In this document: positions 26,364 to 36,456 of the stretch, in pieces | Layout of the letters: every line of letters starts with the position of its first letter | Position numbering within the stretch: position 1 is the first letter of the stretch | Origin: Acidobacteriota bacterium | GTDB lineage: Bacteria > Acidobacteriota > Vicinamibacteria > Vicinamibacterales > SCN-69-37 | Direction: 5' to 3' | DNA length: 64,000 bases | Assembly (NCBI GenBank): GCA_947467605.1 | Contig: CANIII010000007.1 | Location: 1-64,000 of the forward strand | The notes under the pieces: generated by a model | Told to the model about the DNA's origin: nothing | What the model saw: only the letters and a program-made list of their open reading frames with translations | Database searches by the model: none | Translations under genes and position numbers: made by a program

Positions 26364-29300
26364 TCAGCGAATGTCGATGGTTGTCACGGCGCCGCGGCCG
26401 AAGACCTCAGGCGCGTACATCATCTCGGCCCAGGTGCCAGCCACGACGAAGTTGCCGCCGGTCGTGGCGCGGACCAGATATGAGAACTCGTGCGTGCCGG
26501 CACTGAGGCGCGTGGCGAAGAGTTGGACGCGATCGTCGAACTTCTCAACGTGATCAAATCCGCCCTTCTGCATCCAGGCCATCCAGCTGCTGTCGGTATC
26601 GCCGATGGAGGCATCGCGCGCGAGGTCCTGTGCCGTCGTGCGGAAGAACCCGTCGACCGGTTCGAACCCAGCGGCGAGCGGGTCGGTGACCGCGACAAAG
26701 CGCGCTTCTTTTGGCAGCGTCACGCGCAACGTCACGCGCACCAGATCACCGGCGGAGAATGATGTGGCGGCAGGGCTGGAGCCGGTCTCGACGAATCGCT
26801 CGAACTGCCGTTCGATCCGCATGCCTTGATCAGTCGCGGGTGGCGGGTCCTTCGCCGCGTACTGCAGGCGCGTGGTGAAGTAGAGGCGGCCGTCGCCGGT
26901 CCGGTTGATGGTCAGGGCCGTTGGTGCCGTGGCCGCCAGCAGGTCCTTCATCGCGACGCGAATCGGCGCCGCAGACGTCGTGCTGCGTCCTGCGAAGGTG
27001 GCCGTGCCGATCGTGGTGCTGCCGAGTTGCACGCGCGCCGTCATGTTGGGCGGTGTCGCCTCAAACTTCTTGTAGTACGACACAAACGCGATGAGGGCCG
27101 TGGCGTTTTCCTGCGTGTTGTTCCAGCGGCCGCTGCTCCGCGCGCTCGTGAGCCAACGGACCAGTGACGGCACCAGCGTCGGGTTGTCGCCGCGTGTGGT
27201 GAAGCCGTCCAGCACGATCGCGGTGGCACGCACGTTGGAGTTCCATAGCCAGCCGAGCGCATCCTGATCGATCTCTTCGACGTGTGCGCGATCGCCTTCG
27301 ACGCGCATCGCGTTGGTGATGCGCCGCACAATGTCCTGGTAGCGAGGGCCACGATCGTTCGCTGCCGCCATCGCGTCAGCCAGATACGACAGCGCAAAGA
27401 CCGGCAACCGGTTCCCGATGCCCACGAGTCGCGTGATATTGGAATCCTGATTGCGTCCGAACTCTGCAAGGACTTTCACACCGAAGGCTTGTGACGCGTT
27501 CCAGACCGGCTGCCACTGCACTTCCTTCGGCATCGGCGCCTTCAGATCCTTCTCCAGGAAATCGAGGGCGGCGTTTGTGACGTTCTTGTCGACCGTGAGG
27601 CCCATCGACTCACCGATCTTCATGACATGCAGCACGTAGCTCGTCAGGTAGGCGCTGCGCGTGGCGCAGCGGCCGGGCCAGAGTGCGAACGCGCCGTCGC
27701 TGCATTGCGCCGACGGCAGATCCTTCAGCAGCGACTCAGCCTGCGTGCGATAGGCCGCGGGTGTCGTGGATCCGATGGCGAATGCACTGCCAAGATCCGC
27801 CGCGAGCATGGCTCCGAGTGCGCGTGACGCCCGCTGCTCGGTGCAGAGATAGGCGTAGTCGGTGAGATACCGCACGCTCTCGGTGAGACCGACGAGGGCC
27901 GTGGACGACAGCGATACATCGAGGCCGCCGATATCGGGCAGGACGCCGCGCGGGACCTCGAGCGGTTGCGACGCTGTGCTGTCGGTGTCGCCGAACGCCG
28001 CCGTTGTCTCTGTGCGTGCCACCGCCTGAATCGGCAGCACGGTTTCAAACGCGTCGCTGTCGCCGCCCATCTTGACCGTCATCTGCACGCGCGGTGAACC
28101 AGCCGTGGACGTCGTCGCATCGAATCGCACGGCTTCGGTCGCACCCGCGGCCAGACGAATGGCGCGAGACGTGGTGGTGAACGTGAGCGACGGGCTCAAG
28201 CTCTTGATGGTGACGACTGCATCGCCGGCCTTGGTGGTGGTGTTCGTGACCGTTGCGCCAAACGACGCCTTGTCGCCGAGTGCGAGGAAGCGCGGGAAGT
28301 TAGGCAACAACGTCAGTGGCTTGGTGACTCGAATCTCCGACTCGCCGGATCCGAAGCGCGAAACCTCGTCTGCGGCGACGGCCATGATGCGATAGGTCGT
28401 CAACGATTCCGGCAACGTGATGCTGGTGGTGGCTTTGCCGTTCTTGTCGGTGACCACAGAGCCGAGCCAGAAGGCGAGCGGCCGGAAGTCTTTGCGCATG
28501 CCGTTGGGACCGCTGTCGGCACCGCCACCGCCGCCTTCACCGGCACCCTTCGGCGTGATCACGCGGCGACTGATGATGCGCTGACGCGAATCGGCGGTCA
28601 GCACCTCAAGGGCCTTGTGCACGTAGACACCCTCGCGCACATTCGGCGCGCGGAAGTCGGTGAGCGACAACACGCCAACATCAACCGCCCACAACGTGAC
28701 TTCGCTGACCGATCCCTTGCCTGCCGTGTCACTAACCGACACAGACACCTTGGCGTCTTTGGCTGGACGATACTCTGGATGGTCCGCCGTCACTTTCACC
28801 GCGAGTTCCTTCGTCTTGTCTTCAACGAAGAGCTCTGTGTGGCCGAGGCGGAACGCCGGTTTGCCCGGATCGGATGGATCGTCGAGGATCTCCGGCTGTC
28901 GTCCCGATGTGGCGGTCGCGGTCGCCGCCACTGGTGGTGTCGCAAGGCTGCGGCCCTTGATGAGCAAGACCGACACGAAGACGTTGGGAATGTCCTTCTC
29001 TGTGATCGGCACATCGATCGTTTGCTGCGTCGATGTGAGCGCGAAGCGCCGCACTGTGCGAATGCCCTCGCGCTCGGTCGTGAGCAGGGCCGTGGCGGAC
29101 TCCCATGGCGACTTGATCATCACGCGCGCCGTCTGTCCCGGCTTCCACGTCTGGTGCTCAGGCGTGAGGTCGATGCGGTTGTGGTCGTACCGTTCCCAGG
29201 CCGTATAGCCGGCGCCGAGCACGTAGAAGCTGAGGTCGGTGCGGGCGGTGCGTCCGGCCGCGTCTTTCGCGACGGCGCGCACTTCGTACATGCCGCCTTC

Positions 29301-32219
29301 GGTCGTGGCCATGGACAGCGGCAGCCCCGCGGATGTTGTGGTGATCGTCCACTCACCGGCCGGCACTTCCTTTCGCTCGGTCTCCCAGTGGTAGAAACCC
29401 TGACCCTCTGCACGACGGACGGAGCTGTACTGCACACGCAACAACGACACATTCACCGCAACACCGGGCACGGTCACACCGTTCAGGCCCGCCGCAAGCA
29501 CCTCGATTGATGCGCCCTTTGACGAATCGACGAAGCTGGCCGGCCGCTTCAGCCCGATGTACCAGGGCGCCGGGTGGAGCACGACCGACGTGCGATTCGC
29601 GATGTGCTGGCGCGAGATGTCTTCCACGTCGCCTTCAAACGTGTATTCGTACGCGACATCCGTCTTGGCTTCGGTCGGCAGGGTGAGTGCGAGTGCGCCC
29701 TGTGGATCGAGCGCAATCGTTGCGCCGGCCACGTTCGCATTGGCAGGCGAGTCGAACTGTCGCTCAGGGTAGTAGCCGAACGCGTACTGATCCTGTGAGA
29801 ACTTGTCCGTGATGGGTGCGGGCACCTGTTGCACCGGTTCGCGCTTCAGCGACCAGATGACCGGTCGCTTGGCCATCAGTCCGCCGAACAGGTACTTCGC
29901 TGACAGCGACGCCTGTAGCGATGCCCCTGCCAGCGGTATGCCGTCGCTGGCCGGTTTCATCGTGACATCCACGCGGAAGTCGGGCCGGCGATACGCGGCC
30001 ACGAGAAACGACGCGCGCAGATCGCGCTCCCAATACTCCGGATCTTCTTCGCCTGCGGGTTTGGCGCTCGCGACTGCGGGCTTCTTCAATTCAATATTGT
30101 AGTTTCCCATGGTGGCGCCGGCAGGCACCGTCCACGTCCACTCTGCGCTGCTCCATCGCGTGACGTTGATCGCGCGCTTCTCGACCGCCGTGCCACGCGC
30201 GTCGGTCACGATCAGTTGGAGTGCCGTGCCGGCTGGCAGCATCGTGATGCCCGACGGTGTGTCGTAGCGCACGATCGCTTTGAAGTGCACATCCTCGCCC
30301 GGCTTGTAGACGCCGCGATCCGTGAACACTGACCCGCGAAGAATCTCGCGCGCTTCCCAGCTCGAATACATCGTGTTGAAATTCCAGGGCTCGATGCCTT
30401 CGTTCCAGTTGCTGCACACGTACGCAACGTCGCCATCTTTCTCGGCCGTCACCAGAAACGACAGTTCGGATTCACTGCCGCCGCGCTTGCGCAGCGTCAG
30501 CGGCGGCGACAGGGCGACGCCGTCCGTGTTGGTGGTGCCCGACCAGACGTTCTTGTTGTCGAGCGTCACGATGGTGACGCGTGCGTCGGGAACCACGGCG
30601 CCGTTGTCGAGACGCGTCACGAAGACGAGTGTGGATTGAAGACTGTCTTTCACCGTGATGCCGAGGTTGGTGACCTGAACAATCGTCGATCGAGAATCCG
30701 TACTGATGGCCTTCGCGCGGTCGATCGTCTGTCCGGGCTTGGCGGCGACCCAGGCAAGCCCGGTGCCCTGCGGCGAGAGCGCGCTCGAGATGTCGAGCCC
30801 GTGCGACTGAATCACATCAGGCGTCACCGTCAGGCGTCGCGATGTGCCGGCGCCCGTCGGCGTGAGATTGAAGTTCTTCTCTTCGAGGGCGCGGATGCGC
30901 GGCATGAGATCGGCCGGCGTGAGCTTCTGCAGCCACTGCAGCACGTTCGTGAAATTGCGCGCATAGAACGGCAACTGGGCACCGCCGCTCTTCTCCCAGA
31001 CCCCATGGCCGCTGCCGAAACTCACGAAGGCGTCTTCGCGATAGTTCTCGACCACTTCCATCCACGTGTAACCCAGCGTCTGCCCGTCGGCCGCGGTGAG
31101 CGACGGATCAAGACGAAGCAGCCACGTCTTGGCTGGCGGCTGACGATCGAAGCCAGCATCCTCAACGCCCAGACTCTGTTCGGCGTCCAAACTCGGAGAT
31201 TTCGGTTTGCTCGATGGCGCCACCGGCACTTCGCGTGCCGGCGTGGTCACATCGCGAATCGTCAGTGCGCGCGATAACGCTGTCGGCACGACGGCGACGG
31301 GAAATTGCAACGCGTTCCAGTCACCAGGGCTGCACTCGGTCGTGCAATTCAACTTCGGTCCGACCAATGCAGGCTCAAGTTCCACGACCGTTGAGAGTGG
31401 CTGCCCGGGTGTCTGCGTGCCACCGGGGCTGGGCGTGCGGGCGTCGAAGGTGAGCGACAGATGAGATTCCGGCGGGGGCACGCCCGTGGTTTCGAACACG
31501 ACGAGGTCCGGTGACGCCGGAAAAATCTTCTTGTCCCAATCAGCCGCGATGCGCACCGGCCACACCGTGGTCGATGCCGCCACCTGTTTGATCCCCGCGA
31601 CCTTGGCGTCGAACCGCTGGAGCGCCGTCGGGTCTGTCGCCGTCAGTCGCTTGCGCGCCGCATCGCTCAGCGTGGGTTCACCGTCCCACGCGTGCGGGTC
31701 CTGCTGCACGCGCAGATGCGAGAGCACGTCGGCGCCCCGCACGGGCTGATTGAATCGCACCGCAATCACGGTCGGCGAGTCGACCTTGCCTGTTTTGCGA
31801 TAGGCGCGCGCCGATGTGGGTTTCACCGTCGGCGTCGTCCACGTCAATGCGTACGGTGTGCCGAGTTTCTGGCCCGCGGCACTTGTGGCTGCTGCGCTGA
31901 TGCTGAGGGTGTATCTCGTGGCGTATGGCAGCGGTGTGGCAGGGTCCGGCGTGAAGATCAGGATCGTCGTGCCCGACCAGCGGAAGCTGCCCTTGAGCGC
32001 AGGGGTGATCGTGGCCCAGGTCACATCCGGGTTGGCTGGTACTCGGCCGAGCGGCACCATCGGCTCAGAGAAGATGACGCGCACTTCAGCGGCATCCGAC
32101 AGCTGTTCGATCACACCGGATGGCGCAGCACTGAGCACTCGCAGCGCCTGACCTTGCTCCGGCGATGCCTGAGCGACGAATGCCAATCCGATCCACAGCA
32201 GTACGACTAGCCGACGCAT
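26364..32219 (-). CDS. Bacterial alpha-2-macroglobulin, thioester type
   Basis: A very large (1951-residue) extracytoplasmic protein of the YfhM-like bacterial A2M family, thought to trap proteases near the cell wall. A signal peptide (MRRLVVLLWIGLAFVAQAS) has no lipobox Cys. Features include Ig-like N-terminal domains, a TDRGVYKPGEDVHFKA macroglobulin motif, the A2M motif LTTYRIMAVA, and the thioester CTEQ at Cys1459, followed by an all-helical thioester domain. The frame opens at 32291, inside the Nudix gene; ATG 32219 is chosen for its GGAG ribosome site and signal peptide. It is coupled with pbpC downstream, so both probably work in envelope defence or repair. Confidence 0.95.
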   Translation of the reverse strand: MRRLVVLLWIGLAFVAQASPEQGQALRVLSAAPSGVIEQLSDAAEVRVIFSEPMVPLGRVPANPDVTWATITPALKGSFRWSGTTILIFTPDPATPLPYATRYTLSISAAATSAAGQKLGTPYALTWTTPTVKPTSARAYRKTGKVDSPTVIAVRFNQPVRGADVLSHLRVQQDPHAWDGEPTLSDAARKRLTATDPTALQRFDAKVAGIKQVAASTTVWPVRIAADWDKKIFPASPDLVVFETTGVPPPESHLSLTFDARTPSPGGTQTPGQPLSTVVELEPALVGPKLNCTTECSPGDWNALQFPVAVVPTALSRALTIRDVTTPAREVPVAPSSKPKSPSLDAEQSLGVEDAGFDRQPPAKTWLLRLDPSLTAADGQTLGYTWMEVVENYREDAFVSFGSGHGVWEKSGGAQLPFYARNFTNVLQWLQKLTPADLMPRIRALEEKNFNLTPTGAGTSRRLTVTPDVIQSHGLDISSALSPQGTGLAWVAAKPGQTIDRAKAISTDSRSTIVQVTNLGITVKDSLQSTLVFVTRLDNGAVVPDARVTIVTLDNKNVWSGTTNTDGVALSPPLTLRKRGGSESELSFLVTAEKDGDVAYVCSNWNEGIEPWNFNTMYSSWEAREILRGSVFTDRGVYKPGEDVHFKAIVRYDTPSGITMLPAGTALQLIVTDARGTAVEKRAINVTRWSSAEWTWTVPAGATMGNYNIELKKPAVASAKPAGEEDPEYWERDLRASFLVAAYRRPDFRVDVTMKPASDGIPLAGASLQASLSAKYLFGGLMAKRPVIWSLKREPVQQVPAPITDKFSQDQYAFGYYPERQFDSPANANVAGATIALDPQGALALTLPTEAKTDVAYEYTFEGDVEDISRQHIANRTSVVLHPAPWYIGLKRPASFVDSSKGASIEVLAAGLNGVTVPGVAVNVSLLRVQYSSVRRAEGQGFYHWETERKEVPAGEWTITTTSAGLPLSMATTEGGMYEVRAVAKDAAGRTARTDLSFYVLGAGYTAWERYDHNRIDLTPEHQTWKPGQTARVMIKSPWESATALLTTEREGIRTVRRFALTSTQQTIDVPITEKDIPNVFVSVLLIKGRSLATPPVAATATATSGRQPEILDDPSDPGKPAFRLGHTELFVEDKTKELAVKVTADHPEYRPAKDAKVSVSVSDTAGKGSVSEVTLWAVDVGVLSLTDFRAPNVREGVYVHKALEVLTADSRQRIISRRVITPKGAGEGGGGGADSGPNGMRKDFRPLAFWLGSVVTDKNGKATTSITLPESLTTYRIMAVAADEVSRFGSGESEIRVTKPLTLLPNFPRFLALGDKASFGATVTNTTTKAGDAVVTIKSLSPSLTFTTTSRAIRLAAGATEAVRFDATTSTAGSPRVQMTVKMGGDSDAFETVLPIQAVARTETTAAFGDTDSTASQPLEVPRGVLPDIGGLDVSLSSTALVGLTESVRYLTDYAYLCTEQRASRALGAMLAADLGSAFAIGSTTPAAYRTQAESLLKDLPSAQCSDGAFALWPGRCATRSAYLTSYVLHVMKIGESMGLTVDKNVTNAALDFLEKDLKAPMPKEVQWQPVWNASQAFGVKVLAEFGRNQDSNITRLVGIGNRLPVFALSYLADAMAAANDRGPRYQDIVRRITNAMRVEGDRAHVEEIDQDALGWLWNSNVRATAIVLDGFTTRGDNPTLVPSLVRWLTSARSSGRWNNTQENATALIAFVSYYKKFEATPPNMTARVQLGSTTIGTATFAGRSTTSAAPIRVAMKDLLAATAPTALTINRTGDGRLYFTTRLQYAAKDPPPATDQGMRIERQFERFVETGSSPAATSFSAGDLVRVTLRVTLPKEARFVAVTDPLAAGFEPVDGFFRTTAQDLARDASIGDTDSSWMAWMQKGGFDHVEKFDDRVQLFATRLSAGTHEFSYLVRATTGGNFVVAGTWAEMMYAPEVFGRGAVTTIDIR

Positions 32220-32229
32220 GAACACTCCA

Positions 32230-32883
32230 TCAGGGCTGCACATTCTCCGTGGGTCCGAATTCCGGATCGAGCAGAGAAAGAAACTCGCCAAGCATCATGG
32301 CGGTGGCACCCCAGACGTGGTACTCACCGAGATGAAAGTAGGGGAAATCAATCAGGTAGCCCTCGCGTGTGCGATGGCCCCATCGGATGCTGTCGCGGCT
32401 GAGTGCCTCGAGTGGCACTTCGAGCAGCTCGGCGACTTCGCGCGGTTCGGGTCGAAAGTCCGGTCGCGCGTGTGCGATGCCGACAAACGGCGTCACGAGG
32501 AATCGGCTGACGAAGACATACAACGGCGTCAGCGATCCGAGTAGCGTGACCTGCGATGGGTCGACGCCGATCTCTTCGACTGTTTCTCTGAGTGCGGCGG
32601 CCGCAGCGGTCTCGCCTGTGTCGATGCGTCCGCCAGGCAAACTGATTTGACCTGCGTGATCCGGCAGGTCCGCGCGGCGCACCGTCAGCGGCAGTGAGTA
32701 CGTATCATCGCCACGCGTGGGATACAGAAGAATCAGCGCAGCGGCGCGGCGCGCATCCGCAGGTGCGGTTCGTGTGAGAGGGACACTCCCCTTGGGCCGC
32801 GGCGAAAATCTTGCGTGCGCAGCATCACCCGGCAGCGGTGCGCGCAACCGTTCGGTCAGGCGATCCGCGAGATCCCGATTCAC
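32230..32883 (-). CDS. Nudix hydrolase, coenzyme A pyrophosphatase-like
   Basis: A 217-residue cytoplasmic Nudix enzyme. The Nudix box is complete at about residues 85-107 (GRIDTGE..REtvEEIGV), preceded by LPDHAGQISLPGG, which fits the NudL/CoA-diphosphatase subgroup. The start is GTG 32883, with TAGGAT 6 nt upstream and no ribosome site. It lies 10 nt before the alpha-2-macroglobulin gene on the same strand. A functional link with its two envelope neighbours is not evident. Confidence 0.9.
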   Translation of the reverse strand: MNRDLADRLTERLRAPLPGDAAHARFSPRPKGSVPLTRTAPADARRAAALILLYPTRGDDTYSLPLTVRRADLPDHAGQISLPGGRIDTGETAAAAALRETVEEIGVDPSQVTLLGSLTPLYVFVSRFLVTPFVGIAHARPDFRPEPREVAELLEVPLEALSRDSIRWGHRTREGYLIDFPYFHLGEYHVWGATAMMLGEFLSLLDPEFGPTENVQP

Positions 32884-32918
32884 TCACTCATCCTAGCTTG
32901 GTCGACCGTGTCGTGCGT

Positions 32919-33993
32919 CTACCCCCGCAGCGCGGTCACTGGTGCCACCTTGGTGGCGCGCCGTGCCGGGATCCAACTGGCGGCCACCGCTGCCCCCGTC
33001 AGCACGGCCAGCGCGCCGATGGTGGCCACGGGATCGAACGGGCTCGACTGAAAGAGCAAGCTCCGCACGCCGATGCCGGCGAGCACGGACAGACCCAGAC
33101 CGATGGTCAAGCCTGCGGCGCTCAGCACGGCGCCCTCCTTAATCACCAGAGACACGACACTGCCAGGTGTGGCGCCGAGGGCCATGCGAATGCCGATCTC
33201 CCGTGTCCGCCGGGAGACGATGTACGCCTTCACGCCATAGACACCAATCGACGCGAGCACCAGGGCCACCAGGCCAAACACACCGAAGATGGCGGCGCCC
33301 AGTCGGACCACTCCGAGCATGAAGTTGCGATCGGCATACTGCGCGCGCGTTTCGACGCGCAACGCCGGCAGCGTGCTGTCGACCTCGCGCAACGCCTGAC
33401 GCAAGAGTGGCAGCATGGCGCTCTCGGCCTCGGGTGTCGTCGCTGCGGTCGTGAGATGGAAATAGACATCGGCACGGAAGTCCTGGCTGAGCGGCGTGTA
33501 GATATGCGCGACCGCCGCCTTGTCCGTTAGCTGGTGCTTCAGGCCCGGCGCGACGCCGACCACGTCGAGGACGACAGGCGCGTCCTGATCTTGCCGGCCT
33601 TTGTACTGGATCTGTTGACCGATCGGGTTGTCTGTGCCGAACAGCTTCGTTGCGAGCACGTCGTCAATGATCGCCACGTGTGTCGGTGTAGCCGCGAATA
33701 CTTCGGTGTCGGTGAAATCGCGACCTTGCTTGAGGCCAAGTCCGAGTGCGTCGAAGTAGTTCGTGCCGATCGCAGTCGCGATCGATTCGACGAGATTCGT
33801 TTTCTCGGTGGCGGTGTTGCCTCCGCCCAGTTGCATCGATGTGCCGCCGGCCTTGGCGCCGTCGACCGTGGCGCCTGGCTTCTGCACGCTGCGTGTCTCG
33901 GTGATTTCTCCGAAGGGCATGATGGATCCAAAGCTCGCGGCCTTCACGCCCGGCACGCTGCGCAGTTTGTCGCTGACGCGCTGATAGATCAGG
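32919..33993 (-). pseudogene. Remnant (3' half) of FtsX/MacB-type ABC transporter permease
   Basis: The frame encodes the last ~355 residues of the large acidobacterial two-module permease: a periplasmic MacB-like part (YQRVSDKLRSVPGVKAASF, GRDFTDTEVFAATPTHVAIID, DNPIGQQIQY) and a final FtsX domain with three membrane helices (GVFGLVALVLASIGVYGVKAYIVSRRTREIGIRMALGAT), ending at PARRATKVAPVTALRG. Intact members are about 800 residues and begin with another FtsX half; here homology starts abruptly near 33,990. Upstream the frame continues only as antisense of capD (to 34103). No start codon or ribosome site suits an intact gene. I call it a truncated remnant. Confidence 0.8.
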
Positions 33994-33994
33994 C

Positions 33995-35782
33995 ATGTCG
34001 GAAATCGGCGGAGGCGACTCCGTTTCCGCGAAACGCGTGCTGATCTACGGGGCCGGTGACGCGGGACAAATGATCGTGCGCGAGATGCGGCAGAATCCGT
34101 CACTCGGCAATCGCCCGGTGGGATTTGTCGACGACGACTCAGCGAAGATCGGCCGACGGATCCACGGTGTGCGCGTGCTCGGCGGGCACCGCGACATTCC
34201 CGACATCATCGACCGTGTCGCGCCCACCGAGATCCTCCTTGCGTTGCCGACCGTTGATCCCGCTGATATTCGACGCATCGTCCGATCGCTGGAGAACTAC
34301 AAACTCCCGATCAAGACGCTGCCGACGATGCGCGAAATCATCGACGGCCGTGTGGGCGTGGCGCAAATTCGTACGCTGCGGCTGGAAGATCTGCTGGCGC
34401 GTCCGCCGGTGGGGCTGGATTCGCGCGCGGTTCGTCGCCTGATTCATGGCCGACGCGTGCTCGTGACCGGCGCCGGTGGATCGATCGGTTCCGAACTCTG
34501 CCGGCAAATCATGAGCTTTCGCCCGGCCAGCCTCGTGCTGTTTGAGCGCTATGAAAATAGCCTCCACGCCCTCCGCCTGGAACTGGAAGATGCCGGTTGG
34601 GGCGGTGTGGTGGTCACGCCGGCGATTGGTGACGTGACGGACGCCGCTCTGGTGTCGGCCGTGTTTGCGCAGCACCGCCCCGAACTCGTGTTCCATGCGG
34701 CCGCGCACAAGCACGTCACCCTGATGGAGGAGAACCCATGCGAGGCGGTGAAGAACAACGTGCGCGGCACGCGCATCGTGGCGGCTGCCGCCGAAGCCGC
34801 CGGCGTCGATCGCGTCATTCTAATTTCCACTGACAAGGCCGCCAATCCCATCAGCGTCATGGGGGCGTCCAAGCGTCTCGCCGAACTGGCCGTGCATGCC
34901 CAGGCAGATGGCAGCGCGACGCTGTTTGCCGTCGTCCGCTTTGGCAACGTACTCGGCAGCAACGGCAGCGTGGTGCCGCGATTCATCGAGCAGATTCGCG
35001 CCGGCGGTCCAGTCACCGTGACGCACCCTGACGTGCGTCGATTCTTCATGCTGATTCCTGAGGCCGTGCAGCTCGTGCTGCATGCGGCGGCCGACGCGCA
35101 CCCGGGTCAAACGTATGTGCTCGACATGGGAGAACAGATCAAGCTCGTTGACGTCGCACGCAATCTGATCAGTTTGTCTGGGCATGTGCCTGACGAAGAG
35201 ATCAGGATCGAGTTCATCGGATTGCGGCCTGGCGAAAAGATGGAAGAGGAATTGTCGGGCGTCGGAGAAGAACTGCGCGCGTCACCCATCCCCAAGGTGT
35301 TTGTTGTGCACGACCGAGGCGTGCCAACGCCCGACTTCATGGCGTCGGTGGCCGCGCTGGAAGAGCTGGCCTTACGCGGCGACACGGTGCGTGTCCTGTC
35401 CGCACTCCGAGCGATGACGGGCATGGGCGATGCGCGTGTCCCCGAGGGCGCCGCGGTCAGCGCCACGGCGACGGCTCCAAGCCCTCTGAAGGGTGTGCCG
35501 TCGTCTCAGCCAGGGCTGCATCCGTGCCCGAAGTGTGGATCTGAGGCGCGACGCTCGCGCGGGCATCGGCTCGACCAGCAGATCCGAAAGCGCTTCTCGG
35601 CCCTGCGCCCCTACCGTTGTTTGAAATGCGACTGGCGCGGCTGGTTGCTGCCGCGCGATCCCACGGCGCTTCCGGGAACACTCGGCGGAGAGACGCGGAC
35701 GCCGGACTTTTCGGCATTGGACCACTTTGCATCGACCGAGCCACCACCCGTTCGAAGCACGTTTTCGCCGAAGGACTTATGA
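33995..35782 (+). CDS. CapD/WbpM-type nucleotide-sugar dehydratase lacking membrane anchor, with C-terminal zinc ribbon
   Basis: A 595-residue protein. Residues 12-140 are the CoA-binding-like domain (KRVLIYGAGDAGQMIVREM, RPVGFVDDD); residues 145-440 are the SDR dehydratase/epimerase core (VLVTGAGGSIGSELCRQI, STDKAANPISVMGASKRLAE, RFGNVLGSNGSVVP). The family usually makes UDP-4-keto-6-deoxy sugars for glycans. The four N-terminal membrane helices normally before the first domain are absent; the start lies exactly at the breakpoint with the permease remnant. The C-terminus adds a four-Cys zinc ribbon (CPKC 511-514, CLKC 542-545) ending in WRGW. It leads the operon through wecB. Activity is likely retained, but membrane attachment is lost. 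Confidence 0.85.
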   Translation: MSEIGGGDSVSAKRVLIYGAGDAGQMIVREMRQNPSLGNRPVGFVDDDSAKIGRRIHGVRVLGGHRDIPDIIDRVAPTEILLALPTVDPADIRRIVRSLENYKLPIKTLPTMREIIDGRVGVAQIRTLRLEDLLARPPVGLDSRAVRRLIHGRRVLVTGAGGSIGSELCRQIMSFRPASLVLFERYENSLHALRLELEDAGWGGVVVTPAIGDVTDAALVSAVFAQHRPELVFHAAAHKHVTLMEENPCEAVKNNVRGTRIVAAAAEAAGVDRVILISTDKAANPISVMGASKRLAELAVHAQADGSATLFAVVRFGNVLGSNGSVVPRFIEQIRAGGPVTVTHPDVRRFFMLIPEAVQLVLHAAADAHPGQTYVLDMGEQIKLVDVARNLISLSGHVPDEEIRIEFIGLRPGEKMEEELSGVGEELRASPIPKVFVVHDRGVPTPDFMASVAALEELALRGDTVRVLSALRAMTGMGDARVPEGAAVSATATAPSPLKGVPSSQPGLHPCPKCGSEARRSRGHRLDQQIRKRFSALRPYRCLKCDWRGWLLPRDPTALPGTLGGETRTPDFSALDHFASTEPPPVRSTFSPKDL

Positions 35783-36456
35783 CGCTGCGCATCGGCGTTG
35801 ACCTCGACGGCACGCTGGCCGATCTGTCATCGGCGTACCACGACATCGAGGTGTCGCTGTTTGGTCGCCACAGTGACGACAGCGTGCTCGAAGAGCTTCC
35901 TGCAGAACCGACGGACAAGGAAAAACTGAAGGCGGCCAGAGCCCGATCCCGCGAACAGGACGCGGTCTGGCAATGCGTCAAGAGCACACCCGATTTCTGG
36001 GAGCAATTGAAACCGATCGAGCCGAACGCCGTGCGGGATCTGCAGGCGGCGGTGGCGGCCCACGGCTGGGAGGTATTCTTCATTACGCAGCGTCCGAAAA
36101 CTGCCGGCGCCTCTGTGCAGTTGCAGACCCAGCGGTGGTTGGTCGCACAGGGTTTTGAGTGGCCGAGCGTGCTGACGTTGTCGGGCGCACGCGGAAAAGC
36201 GGCGCACGCACTCGATCTGGATGTGCTGATCGATGATCTGCCGAAGAACTGTATTGACGTGATCTCCGACTCACGATGCCGCCCGATTCTTGTGCTTCGC
36301 ACCCCTAATCCTCAGACCGAGGCGGCGGCCCTCCGCATGAACATTGGCGTGGTCACATCGGTGGCCGAGGCCATTGCGTTGTTGGCGCAGCCGGTGCCAG
36401 CGACCCGGGAAACTGCGATGCGCCGCATCCTCAAACAACTGAGACTCGCGCGGTGA
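35779..36456 (+). CDS. HAD-superfamily phosphatase-like protein
   Basis: A 225-residue soluble protein starting at ATG 35779, overlapping the capD stop (ATGA). The HAD motif I is GVDLDGTLADL (Asp8, Asp10); motif II is the T in FFITQRP; the acidic motif IV is VLIDDLPKNC. It resembles the 5'-nucleotidase-like HAD group, with a helical cap rich in charged residues (EELPAEPTDKEKLKAARARSREQDA). It is followed by wecB with a GTGA overlap. In this locus a sugar-phosphate or nucleotide phosphatase role is plausible but not shown. Confidence 0.78.
   Translation: MTLRIGVDLDGTLADLSSAYHDIEVSLFGRHSDDSVLEELPAEPTDKEKLKAARARSREQDAVWQCVKSTPDFWEQLKPIEPNAVRDLQAAVAAHGWEVFFITQRPKTAGASVQLQTQRWLVAQGFEWPSVLTLSGARGKAAHALDLDVLIDDLPKNCIDVISDSRCRPILVLRTPNPQTEAAALRMNIGVVTSVAEAIALLAQPVPATRETAMRRILKQLRLAR

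Noticed and set aside
28617-29510. Plus-strand open frame of 297 codons inside the alpha-2-macroglobulin gene
   Set aside because: No motif and biased composition; the opposite strand is a continuous 1951-residue A2M.
33981-33992. Palindrome CTGATAGATCAG as a regulatory operator for capD
   Set aside because: Only 5-bp arms at a probable breakpoint; too short to support on its own.
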